This document shows, piece by piece, positions 31,847 to 38,915 of a stretch of DNA of 42,904 nucleotides; the first letter of the stretch is position 1; each line of letters opens with the position of its first letter. Made by a program: the position numbers and the translations under genes. The DNA is from Thermoplasmata archaeon (lineage in GTDB: Archaea > Thermoplasmatota > Thermoplasmata > Lutacidiplasmatales > UBA184). Below the pieces are notes generated by a model. That model ran no database searches and had not been told where the DNA came from. It saw only the letters and a list, made by a program, of their open reading frames with translations. Where the stretch lies: NCBI GenBank assembly GCA_021817245.1, contig JAKAVQ010000016.1:1-42904 (forward strand). Direction: 5' to 3'.

Positions 31847-32350
31847 TCATGCGACCATCTGAAGCGAGACCGCGAAGCCGAGGATGGCGAGCATCAGCCC
31901 GAGGTTCGCGTAGGCGACGACGCGGCTCTTGCGTCGAAGGTCGCGCAGCGCGTCGACCTGCCCTTCTCGGGCCAACCGGCTGATCCGGCGTCCGAAGTAG
32001 AGCCCGTGAACGTAGACGAGCGCGACGAGGACCGCCACGAGCACGGCTTTCACGACGAGCAGTCGGCCGGGCAGGGTCGCCCAGGGGTCGGTCCAGGATG
32101 GGAGGTACCAGCTCGCGTTGTAGAGCCCGGTGGCGATGAGGATGACCAAGAGCGCGGTCGAGAGCCGGCCGAACCCACCCGCGATGCGACCGACGAGCCG
32201 GGTCCGGGCCGCCTCGTCGAAGCCGAGGCGACGCGAGACCGGGTCGATCACCAGCCACATGAAGAACGACCCGCCGATGAAGAGCACGGCCGAGAACAGG
32301 TGCACTGCGAGTACCGCGCCGTCGATCCAGGCGATCGCCGGCGAGCTCAC
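31847..32350 (-). CDS. CopD/HemJ-like four-helix membrane protein
   Basis: A 167-residue integral membrane protein with four predicted helices (about residues 11-35, 62-82, 94-118 and 145-165). The first carries His17 in VHLFSAVLFIGG; the second follows an Arg-rich loop and has LIATGLYNASWYL; the third contains Lys101 and His115 in KAVLVAVLVALVYVHG, then GRRISRLAREG. This His/Arg/Lys-in-helix layout is that of the CopD/DUF2269 and HemJ groups, in which histidines bind heme. HemJ is a membrane porphyrinogen oxidase. Sitting between a radical SAM gene and hemH makes it a candidate for the missing porphyrinogen oxidation. The family call is moderate and the function is inference. GTG start, 60 bases after the upstream stop. 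Confidence 0.72.
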   Translation of the reverse strand: MSSPAIAWIDGAVLAVHLFSAVLFIGGSFFMWLVIDPVSRRLGFDEAARTRLVGRIAGGFGRLSTALLVILIATGLYNASWYLPSWTDPWATLPGRLLVVKAVLVAVLVALVYVHGLYFGRRISRLAREGQVDALRDLRRKSRVVAYANLGLMLAILGFAVSLQMVA

Positions 32351-32410
32351 GAGCCCCTCGGGCGCGGTCGGGCCCCTGCGGCACGCATCGGTCGGTCGCC
32401 TCTCCTTCGT

Positions 32411-33529
32411 TCAGGCGGCCACCGCGGGAGCCGCGGTGAGCGGGCAGGCCGGGTCGCTCGCCAGCGCGTCGTGCGAGTGCGCGAACGCGCGCGCCCGGCT
32501 CCCTCCGCAGTCGAACCGATACGGGCAGCGTCCGCACGCCCCGTTGAGGGCGCGGTCGCGGATCCGTACGAGCAGTTCCGACCGCCGGTAGAGGTCGACC
32601 GGGTCGTCGCGCCGTACGTTCCCGAGCGGCTCGGGGAGGAATCCGCCGGGATAAACGGTCCCGTCGTACGCCACGAAGAGGATCCCGTCGCCGTCCAGCG
32701 TGCCTTTCGGGGAGAGCGACGATGCTCCCACGCCGGAGCCGAGCCGTTCTTCGAGCTCTCCGCGGAGGCTTCGGTAGAGCGGGCCGCCCTCGTACGCGTC
32801 GTCCGCCTGCCGTTGCCGCAGGATCCGGCGTACGAACGGGGCCTCGACCGGGCGCACCAGCACGCCGCGCCGGGACGCTTCGTAGAGGAAGTGGCCGACG
32901 TCCTCCGCTTCCGACGGCGCGAGCTCGGAGAGGTCGCTCCCACGTCCCGTGCGGATCAGGAAGAAGACCTCCCAGGTCCGCACGCCGCGGGAGCGCACCA
33001 GGTCGAAGAGGCGGGCGAACTCCGCCGCGTTGCCGGCCATGACCGTGGAGTTGACCTGGACCCGCATCTCTTCCCGGAGGGCCGTCGCCAGGACCTCGAG
33101 CGAGCGATCGAAGATCCCCGGCACACCCCGCACTCGGTCGTGGACTCGGTCGTGGACGGCCGCCCGACCGCCATCGAGGCTGATCGAGAGCGCCGAGACT
33201 CCCGCCTCCCGGAACCGCGCGAACGTGCGGGCATCGAGGCGCTCGGAGACCGCCGGCGACACGGCCACGTGGAGTCCTCGGCCGCGGGCGTGGTCGATGA
33301 GATCGAAGAGGTCCGGCCGCTCCAGAGGGTCGCCACCGGTGAGGACGAGCGTGGGCGGCGGCCGGCCGAAGTCGAGCAATCGGTCGATCAACGTCCGTCC
33401 TTCCTCGGTCGTGAGCTCTCCCGGGAGCCGTTGCGGAATCGCCGACGCCCGGCAGTGGGCGCAGGAGAGCGGGCAGGCCCGGGTCATCTCCCAGAAGAGG
33501 AGCACCGGCCGTTCGGGAAATCCCGGCAC
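32411..33529 (-). CDS. radical SAM/SPASM protein (TIGR04053-like / heme-associated)
   Basis: A 372-residue radical SAM enzyme. Cys19, Cys23 and Cys26 in ACPLSCAHC bind the SAM cluster, and TLVLTGGDPLERPDLF and SISLDGGRAAVHDRVH are the usual strand motifs. The C-terminal SPASM region has Cys332, Cys335, Cys341 and Cys362 (CGRCPYRFDCGG, then ACPL) for auxiliary clusters. It resembles the TIGR04053 and AhbD/NirJ neighbourhood of radical SAM proteins, several of which act on heme precursors. The GTG at 33529 is chosen because it lies just ahead of the conserved FWEMTRACPL; the longer open frame upstream is Arg/Pro-rich. It heads the minus-strand set that ends in hemH. Possible roles are porphyrinogen oxidation or another tetrapyrrole or peptide modification. 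Confidence 0.8.
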   Translation of the reverse strand: MPGFPERPVLLFWEMTRACPLSCAHCRASAIPQRLPGELTTEEGRTLIDRLLDFGRPPPTLVLTGGDPLERPDLFDLIDHARGRGLHVAVSPAVSERLDARTFARFREAGVSALSISLDGGRAAVHDRVHDRVRGVPGIFDRSLEVLATALREEMRVQVNSTVMAGNAAEFARLFDLVRSRGVRTWEVFFLIRTGRGSDLSELAPSEAEDVGHFLYEASRRGVLVRPVEAPFVRRILRQRQADDAYEGGPLYRSLRGELEERLGSGVGASSLSPKGTLDGDGILFVAYDGTVYPGGFLPEPLGNVRRDDPVDLYRRSELLVRIRDRALNGACGRCPYRFDCGGSRARAFAHSHDALASDPACPLTAAPAVAA

Positions 33530-33846
33530 GACTTCGAACCCCCTATGGCCCCTGCGGCTCGTGCCCGCCCGAGCGGGGCGGGGAGAAAAGCGCTTGCCCC
33601 CCGGGTCCCCTCGGACCGTCCTGCCGCAGTCCCGAGGCGACGAGGCCCGGCAAAGACGGCGGATGCCCTCACCTCCCGAGCGCGCCGGCGCACCCCTCCC
33701 GCTCCTGCCGCTGTGCCCATCGAAGGCCGGGGGATCGATCCCCGTCGGGGGATCGCCCTCCAGTGTTCCGCCGGGGGGACCTCGGTGGGTCTCGCTCAAC
33801 CGGGCTTCAGGGAGTCGCCTTAACGGCCCCCGCTGCTCGAAGGGAC
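33530..33846. other. divergent intergenic region with a 14-base palindrome
   Basis: The region lies between the radical SAM gene (minus) and a small membrane-protein gene (plus). It holds the perfect palindrome GGGGATCGATCCCC (33730-33743), a GGGGGATCG direct repeat with an 18-base period (33729-33737 and 33747-33755), and the plus-strand CTTAACG box (33819-33825). Open frames in it are Arg/Pro-rich and not convincing. Confidence 0.5.
33819..33825 (+). promoter_or_regulatory. TATA-like box of small membrane-protein gene
   Basis: CTTAACG, 22-28 bases before the GTG at 33847. This spacing decided the start chosen for that gene. Confidence 0.4.
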
Positions 33847-34425
33847 GTGCCCGAGGCTTCCTCGTCCTTCGGCCCTGCACCGAGCGCCGGCCCGCTTTCG
33901 CCGGAGGAGCGTCGCTGGCTTCACGATAAGTACGAGCGACTGGCCGCCGAGGAGGGCCAACTGGCCGCGGGCCGCACCTCCTACTTTGCCGCCATCGCGA
34001 GCGTGCTCTTCACCGGCATGGTGGTGGCGACGGCGTACTTCTCGAACCGTCCCGAGGTTCTCGCGCTCGTGGCGACCTTCCTTTCGGTGGTCGGGATCCT
34101 GATCTCGTTCGTATGGGTGGTGCTCTTGCACCGGACGAACGATGCCCAGTTGCTCTGGCGGGAGGCCGCGGCCCGGCTGGAGGAGGTCGCGCCGCCCCTC
34201 ATGGGCGAACTGGAAGGCGCCATCACGCTGCGGTCCGGGCGCGCGCTGAAGGTCAATCTCCTGACCCCGTACCACGCCCACCGAGCTCGGTTCGCTCGGA
34301 AGGACGAGATCGGCTGGATGGATCGCATCCAGCCCGGACGGATCTCGGAGTTCCTCCCGGTCGCCTTCCTGATCATTTGGGCAGCGGTGACGGTGATCGT
34401 CTGGGTGTGGTACGCGACCGGTTAG
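33847..34425 (+). CDS. three-helix membrane protein of unknown function
   Basis: A 192-residue protein I cannot name. Residues 1-20 are Ser/Pro-rich. A charged helix (LSPEERRWLHDKYERLAAEE) precedes membrane helix 1 (about 46-65). Helix 2 (about 71-95) follows a very short loop, and then comes a cytoplasmic or peripheral segment of about 70 residues (RTNDAQLLWREAAARLEEVA, LKVNLLTPYHAHRARFARKD). Helix 3 (about 169-190) closes the protein. The hairpin-plus-one layout recalls small bacterial membrane proteins of the RipA kind, but this is only a resemblance. The GTG start is supported by the CTTAACG box. It stands alone. Confidence 0.65.
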   Translation: MPEASSSFGPAPSAGPLSPEERRWLHDKYERLAAEEGQLAAGRTSYFAAIASVLFTGMVVATAYFSNRPEVLALVATFLSVVGILISFVWVVLLHRTNDAQLLWREAAARLEEVAPPLMGELEGAITLRSGRALKVNLLTPYHAHRARFARKDEIGWMDRIQPGRISEFLPVAFLIIWAAVTVIVWVWYATG

Positions 34426-34639
34426 GAAGGGCCGTCGCGCCGGCGGGCCCGGGTCCGGCGGAGCGGTGGTCGCCTTCGGGGGGGTGGCCCGAGAGCAGGT
34501 CGGCCCGATTTTGGCCCCCGCCAGCGGAATTGTTTCAAGCCGCGGGCTCCGATGCCGGGTTCGGCCGCATATGGCGCTCAAGGAGACGCACGCACGGCCC
34601 CCTCGCCGGCCGGTGCTCCGTCGTCGGTCACGGGCCATC

Positions 34640-35146
34640 GTGGAAGGAACCCGGGGGCGGCACGAACAAAAACGACGTGCCGCTTCCGCGTGGGCTTCAG
34701 CGACCCGCCGTAGGATCGGAGGGAGATCGATACGCGTCGGACGGATCTGGTTACGACCGATCGGCTACGTGCGCTCTCCGATCCGATCGGTGGAGGAGGC
34801 CCCCCGCTTCTACACTGAGGGTGCACCGAACGCCTTCCTCGAAGTGTACCCGCGATTCCGCCCGGCGCTTACGGGCCTTCGAGTCGGAGGGGAAGTGATC
34901 GTGCTCACGTGGCTGCATCTGGCGCGGCGGGATGTCCTCAAGACGCATCCGCGGGGCGATCGTTCCCGGCCGCTCGAGGGGGTCTTCCACACGCGATCCC
35001 CCGGTCGGCCCAACCCGATCGGTCTGCACCGGTGTCGGATCCTCGCGGTCCGGCGGGATGGGCTCCGCCTGGGCCCGATCGAGGTGGTGGACGGGACCCC
35101 CGTCCTCGACCTGAAACGGGTGGTGGCGGAGGCGGACGACTCCTGA
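34640..35146 (+). CDS. TrmO-like tRNA (adenine N6) methyltransferase, start uncertain
   Basis: The domain from about 34749 on is a TsaA/TrmO protein, which methylates N6-threonylcarbamoyl-adenosine in tRNA-Thr. It has RPIGYVRSPIRS at its start, then the conserved VIVLTWLHLARRDVLKTHPR, GVFHTRSPGRPNPIGLHRC, and IEVVDGTPVLDLKRVV. The problem is the start. TrmO proteins begin only a few residues before P-I-G-x-V-R-S-P, but no ATG, GTG or TTG is available there. The nearest canonical in-frame start, GTG at 34640, adds about 37 Arg-rich residues. A strong GGAGGG ribosome site sits seven bases before an in-frame ATA at 34730, which would give a 138-residue protein of the right length. I give the GTG coordinate but regard the ATA as possible. 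Confidence 0.78.
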   Translation: MEGTRGRHEQKRRAASAWASATRRRIGGRSIRVGRIWLRPIGYVRSPIRSVEEAPRFYTEGAPNAFLEVYPRFRPALTGLRVGGEVIVLTWLHLARRDVLKTHPRGDRSRPLEGVFHTRSPGRPNPIGLHRCRILAVRRDGLRLGPIEVVDGTPVLDLKRVVAEADDS

Positions 35147-35267
35147 GGAGTTGGGGACTCCACGGGCCCATCCGAGCTTCGCGGGTGGGCCGCAACACAA
35201 GCTCGCTCGGGCCGAGGTCGAACGGGAGTCGGAGTTCCGGTAGGGCGGCCTTGGCGGCGCGGGTCCT

Positions 35268-35274
35268 CATTATC
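35268..35274 (+). promoter_or_regulatory. TATA-like box of methyltransferase gene
   Basis: CATTATC, 29-35 bases before the ATG at 35303, in otherwise GC-rich sequence. Confidence 0.4.
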
Positions 35275-35302
35275 TTCCCCCGCTCGCCTCCCCCGAGAGA
35301 GC

Positions 35303-36082
35303 ATGCCGCCGGTCTGGGACTCCGTGCAGTACCTCCGATTCGAAGCCGAGCGGACCCGGCCCTGTATCGACCTGATCTCGCGGATCGAGCTCGACGCACC
35401 GACGCGGATCGTCGATCTCGGTTGCGGGCCCGGAACCAGCAGTGCACTCCTGGCCCGGCGGTGGCCCGAGGCCGAGGTCGTCGGGGTGGATAGTTCGGTC
35501 GAGATGCTCACCGCCGCACGTCGGGCGCATCCTTCCTTCCGGTGGGTCGAGAGCGATCTTCGCACCTGGACTCCGGACCGTCCGGTCGACCTGGTCTTCT
35601 CCAACGCGGCCCTACAATGGGTCCCCGACCACCCGCGGGAGATCCTGCGTCTCTGGGAAGAGGTCGCTGCCGGTGGTGCGCTCGCTTTCCAGGTTCCCGT
35701 GCGGGGCCGCCCGGTCCCCGACTGGGCCCGCGTGTACGCGGAGGTGCGGGCCCGACCGTACTGGCACACTCGGTCCGGCCTTCCGCCGGATCGATCGCCG
35801 GTGCTCGAACCGGGTCAGTACTTCGACCTCCTGGCCGGCACCGCCCGAAGGATCGACCTCTGGGACACCGAGTACTCCCACGTCCTTCCCGGACCGAGAT
35901 CGATCGTCGAGTGGGGTCGGGGGACCGCCCTTCGCCCATTCTTGGAGAGCCTCGAGAGCGAGGACGACCGCGCCCGCTTCCTGCGAGAGTACCTCGAGGA
36001 GCTCGAGCGGGTCTATCCCTGTCATCACCACGACGCCGTGATCTTCCCGTTCCTCCGGCGCTTTCTGGTTGCGTACCGCTAG
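35303..36082 (+). CDS. tam: trans-aconitate 2-methyltransferase-like
   Basis: A 259-residue SAM-dependent methyltransferase with strong Tam-type features. It starts VWDSVQYLRFEAERTRPCID, which matches the family's W-x-x-x-x-Y-L-x-F-x-x-x-R-T-R-P. Motif I is IVDLGCGPGTSSALLARRWP, followed by EVVGVDSSVEMLTAARR. The motif IV region LVFSNAALQWVPDHPREILR and the ALAFQVPVR strand are also present. Tam methylates trans-aconitate, an inhibitor of the citric-acid cycle, in bacteria. The archaeal substrate is not proven, and related enzymes in archaea may act on other carboxylates. Length is normal. Confidence 0.85.
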   Translation: MPPVWDSVQYLRFEAERTRPCIDLISRIELDAPTRIVDLGCGPGTSSALLARRWPEAEVVGVDSSVEMLTAARRAHPSFRWVESDLRTWTPDRPVDLVFSNAALQWVPDHPREILRLWEEVAAGGALAFQVPVRGRPVPDWARVYAEVRARPYWHTRSGLPPDRSPVLEPGQYFDLLAGTARRIDLWDTEYSHVLPGPRSIVEWGRGTALRPFLESLESEDDRARFLREYLEELERVYPCHHHDAVIFPFLRRFLVAYR

Positions 36083-36102
36083 CGCTACTGCTGAAATGCC
36101 GA

Positions 36103-36675
36103 ATGGCTTTCTCCCGGGGCATGACGTCCGACCGCCGCTTCTTGAGGTTCACTCGAATGGAGGAAGGCCATCCGCACGGTCTCCGATGGGACCAGTCCGG
36201 GGGGTTCTGCATTTCCACGTTCCTGATCCTGAGCGAGGAGGGACGCCCGTCCTCGGTCCTGGTCGGCCGACTGAACCCGAACGCCCCGTGGGACCACCTG
36301 GAAGGGCTTGATCCCGAGCGGGTCGCCGCGCACCGCGGCGGATGGCTGCTACCGGCGTCCCAGCTGGTGCTGCGGGAGTCTCGGGAGGAGTCTGCGCAGC
36401 GGATCCTGAAGGAGATGCTCGGGAGTCCTAGCGCCACCCTTGAGCCCGCGCGCGTGATCTCGGAGATCTATACCCCCCGCCGGTTTCCCGAGATCCACAA
36501 CCACTGGGATCTCCCCTTCCTTTACCGGGGCACCCTCCCCGGGCGCGCGCCGTCGGTCCCTTCGGTCTGGGAGGAGATGCGATTCGTCGACGTGAATCTC
36601 GTCCGTCGCTCGGAGTTCGCGCGCTCCCACGAGGAAGTGCTGGAACACGTCGGCCTGCGCGTCGAGCACCCTTGA
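36103..36675 (+). CDS. Nudix-like domain protein with atypical box
   Basis: A 190-residue protein that reads as a Nudix-fold domain. The Nudix helix position is taken by GWLLPASQLVLRESREESAQ, then RILKEMLG, which keeps the R-E-x-x-E-E spacing but lacks the canonical G-x5-E start and the R-E-U-x-E-E-x-G-U ending. Strand EPARVISEIYTPRRFP and the HNHWDLPFLYRGTLPG loop resemble archaeal members of this group. The ATG at 36103 is the first in frame after the tam stop, 20 bases away; another lies at 36121. Function unknown. Binding without hydrolysis, or a non-nucleotide substrate, is possible given the altered box. Confidence 0.55.
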   Translation: MAFSRGMTSDRRFLRFTRMEEGHPHGLRWDQSGGFCISTFLILSEEGRPSSVLVGRLNPNAPWDHLEGLDPERVAAHRGGWLLPASQLVLRESREESAQRILKEMLGSPSATLEPARVISEIYTPRRFPEIHNHWDLPFLYRGTLPGRAPSVPSVWEEMRFVDVNLVRRSEFARSHEEVLEHVGLRVEHP

Positions 36676-36705
36676 GGCCGCCGGCCCCCCCGAAGACGCG
36701 CGAGC

Positions 36706-36734
36706 ACGCCCCCCCGTCCTTGTCCGGGGGGCGT
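36706..36734 (+). terminator. GC-rich hairpin downstream of Nudix-like gene
   Basis: ACGCCCCCC (36706-36714) pairs with GGGGGGCGT (36726-36734) across an 11-base loop, 30 bases after the stop. It is the strongest simple hairpin between two genes here. Archaea usually terminate at T-runs, absent here, so it may be an mRNA 3' structure instead. Confidence 0.3.
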
Positions 36735-36925
36735 CGGGGTGGTCCCCTTCCCATCGCGGGGGTTCGGTTCCCGCCCATGGGGCCACCCACAACCCGGGTC
36801 TCGAGTGCCCGACCGCAAGGGCCGGGCCGGGTCTGGTCGCTCCTACGGCTCGTGCCGGGACGGGAGCCGAGCCCCTACCCGAGAGGGACCGAGGACTGGC
36901 CACGGCCTTCCCCGACGGGCGGCGC

Positions 36926-38914
36926 ATGACCGAGAAGTTCGACGTCACGATCCTCGGAACCGGCCTCTTCGGGGCCGCGCTGGCCTACCACTTGGCGCAG
37001 GGCACCCGGCGGCGAGTGCTTGCACTGGATACCGCTCGGGGCCCCCGGCAGCCGAGCGCGACGGCGACCAGTGCAGGGATCCTTTCCGTCCAAGGATGGG
37101 ATCCGTGGGACCTGGTTCTCGTGCGCGAAAGCGTCGCGGAGTACGCTCGACTCGCCGAAGAGGAGGGGGTCGAGCCCGTCCGTCCGAACGGCGGACTGCG
37201 GGTCGCCCGGTCGGCGGAGGGGGCCCGTTGGCTTGCCCGGGTCCACCGGGTCCTCGAGCAGGAGGGTGAAGAGGTCCGTACGGTCGGGCCCCGAGAAGCA
37301 CGGGAGCTCCTCCCGTTCGCCGACATGGACGACGTGCAGGCGGCCCTCTACACTCCGCTGGACGCCGTTACCGAGCCGAGCGCGCTCCAGTCGGCGTATC
37401 TCCGTGCGGCCGACCGGGCGGGCGCCGTGCACCGCCGGGAGGAGACGCCGCCCGAGGTAGAGCGCCTCCCGGGCGGCGGATGGAAGGTCGGGGGCGAGCG
37501 GGGAGGCATCTCGGAGACGCTCGTGGTCGCCGCGGGCGCGTGGTCGAAGTCGGTGCTGACGGATCTGGGACACCGTTTGCCGCTCGCCCCGTTCCGAGCC
37601 CAGGTCCTCCGAGTGCGTCCCCACCCCTTGTTGCCGGTATTTCCCTCGCTCCACGACCTCGACCTGAACGTCTACGTTCGCCCGGCGGACCACGGTCGAC
37701 TGCTCATCGGCGACGGGACCGGAACGCGGGAAGAGGACCCGTCACGATGGGCACCCGAAGCCGATCGCCCGTGGGTCGAGCAAACGGTCGCGACCCTACG
37801 AACGGTGATCCGCGGTCTTCCCGATGCTCCCGTGGAGGCGGCCTGGGCCGGGCTCTGCGTGGCGTCGCCCGATCGGTTCCCCGTGGTCGGCCGGGTCCCC
37901 GGAGAGGCGCACCTGATCGTCGCATCCGGGTTCAACGGTCTCGGATCGATGCGCGCCGCGGGCCTCGCGCGCCGGCTGGCCGACGCCCTCGGGTCGGGCG
38001 CCTGGGACCCCCTTCGACCGGCGGATCCCGCACGGTTCGCTGCCGCGTGGAGGTCGTTCGAGCCCCGACCCCAGTTCCCCCTCGAGGGGGAGTCCGACGG
38101 TCCGGCCCGGGAGGTCGCCGGAACCTTCCGCGATCTCCCCCCGGAAGCGCGCGCGAGCCACGAGATTCGCTATCGCCTTCTCGCCGGTGCGGAAGAGGCA
38201 GACGGCCTTCGCTGGACCTCCCTCTCCGACTGGTTCGACCCGTTCCTCGGGCAGTTCGCGAAGGATGCGCTCCGCACGGGGGGCACCGTTGAGGTCGCCG
38301 AAGAGGCCGGTCGGGTTCGGGGGCTATTGCTCGCGGGCTCGAGCGAGGGGGTGGGATCCGGGTTCACCCGGACGCGCGTGATCGCCGAGCGCTACCTCTC
38401 CCGGATGGATCCCGGTGGTCTCTACCTCGATGCGGCGTGGCGTCCGGGAGGGGAGCCGGTCGAGATCTTCGCGGCGGACCTCCGCGACTGGAGATCGGAG
38501 GAACGGCTGCGGAATCCCGTTCGCCTCGCCGGGCCGGAGGACCTCCCTCGGGTCCGGGCGCTGATGCATGAGGAGCTCGGCCCCAGCGTCGACCGCTGGT
38601 TCGCTACCCTCCCTCGCCCCGAGGAGAACGCCTTTCTCTGCGAGGTGGGGGGCCGTGTGGTCGGCGTGAGCTGGATCACGCGGGTCGGGCCGTTCGCGCG
38701 CGGCCACTCGTTCTCGGTCCACCCGCGCTATCGGGGGCTCGGCATCGGATCGGACCTTCTCACCGCGCGGATGCTCTGGCTCCGACGGACGGGAGGCCGG
38801 CAGGTCGTGAGCGAGATCTACGACGGCAACCTCGCCTCCCGGACGGCGGCCGAGCGGGCCGGGATGTCGCTCGTCGACCGGATGTATCACTTCCGGCCGA
38901 TCACCGGCCCGTAG
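36926..38914 (+). CDS. FAD-dependent oxidoreductase (DAO family) fused to GNAT acetyltransferase
   Basis: A 662-residue protein with two parts. Residues 1-375 form a glycine/D-amino-acid oxidase-type FAD domain: dinucleotide loop ILGTGLFGAALAYHLA at 9-24, LVVAAGAWSKSVL near 200, and the C-terminal GLCVASPDRFPVVGRVPG and ASGFNGLGSMRAAG. Residues 535-655 form a GNAT acetyltransferase, with the acetyl-CoA motif HPRYRGLGIGSDLLTARM at 599-616 and a NLASRTAAERAGM helix. Residues 410-520 (TVEVAEEAGRVRGLLLAG) may be a second, degenerate GNAT-like lobe. It starts at ATG 36926. Oxidation of an amine or amino acid and acetylation of a related amine in one polypeptide would be coherent, but the substrate is unknown. 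I do not know this fusion as a standard architecture. It ends one base before the convergent gene. Confidence 0.82.
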   Translation: MTEKFDVTILGTGLFGAALAYHLAQGTRRRVLALDTARGPRQPSATATSAGILSVQGWDPWDLVLVRESVAEYARLAEEEGVEPVRPNGGLRVARSAEGARWLARVHRVLEQEGEEVRTVGPREARELLPFADMDDVQAALYTPLDAVTEPSALQSAYLRAADRAGAVHRREETPPEVERLPGGGWKVGGERGGISETLVVAAGAWSKSVLTDLGHRLPLAPFRAQVLRVRPHPLLPVFPSLHDLDLNVYVRPADHGRLLIGDGTGTREEDPSRWAPEADRPWVEQTVATLRTVIRGLPDAPVEAAWAGLCVASPDRFPVVGRVPGEAHLIVASGFNGLGSMRAAGLARRLADALGSGAWDPLRPADPARFAAAWRSFEPRPQFPLEGESDGPAREVAGTFRDLPPEARASHEIRYRLLAGAEEADGLRWTSLSDWFDPFLGQFAKDALRTGGTVEVAEEAGRVRGLLLAGSSEGVGSGFTRTRVIAERYLSRMDPGGLYLDAAWRPGGEPVEIFAADLRDWRSEERLRNPVRLAGPEDLPRVRALMHEELGPSVDRWFATLPRPEENAFLCEVGGRVVGVSWITRVGPFARGHSFSVHPRYRGLGIGSDLLTARMLWLRRTGGRQVVSEIYDGNLASRTAAERAGMSLVDRMYHFRPITGP

Positions 38915-38915
38915 G

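Noticed and set aside
31388-33823. An open frame of over 800 codons on the plus strand, opposite hemH, the CopD-like and the radical SAM genes.
   Set aside because: It has no motifs and biased composition, and the minus-strand genes carry clear catalytic residues.
36755-36790. A T-arm-like sequence (GGTTCGGTTCCC) suggesting a tRNA.
   Set aside because: The invariant A in the T-loop is missing, the flanking acceptor does not pair with any 5' sequence at the right distance, and no anticodon arm is visible.
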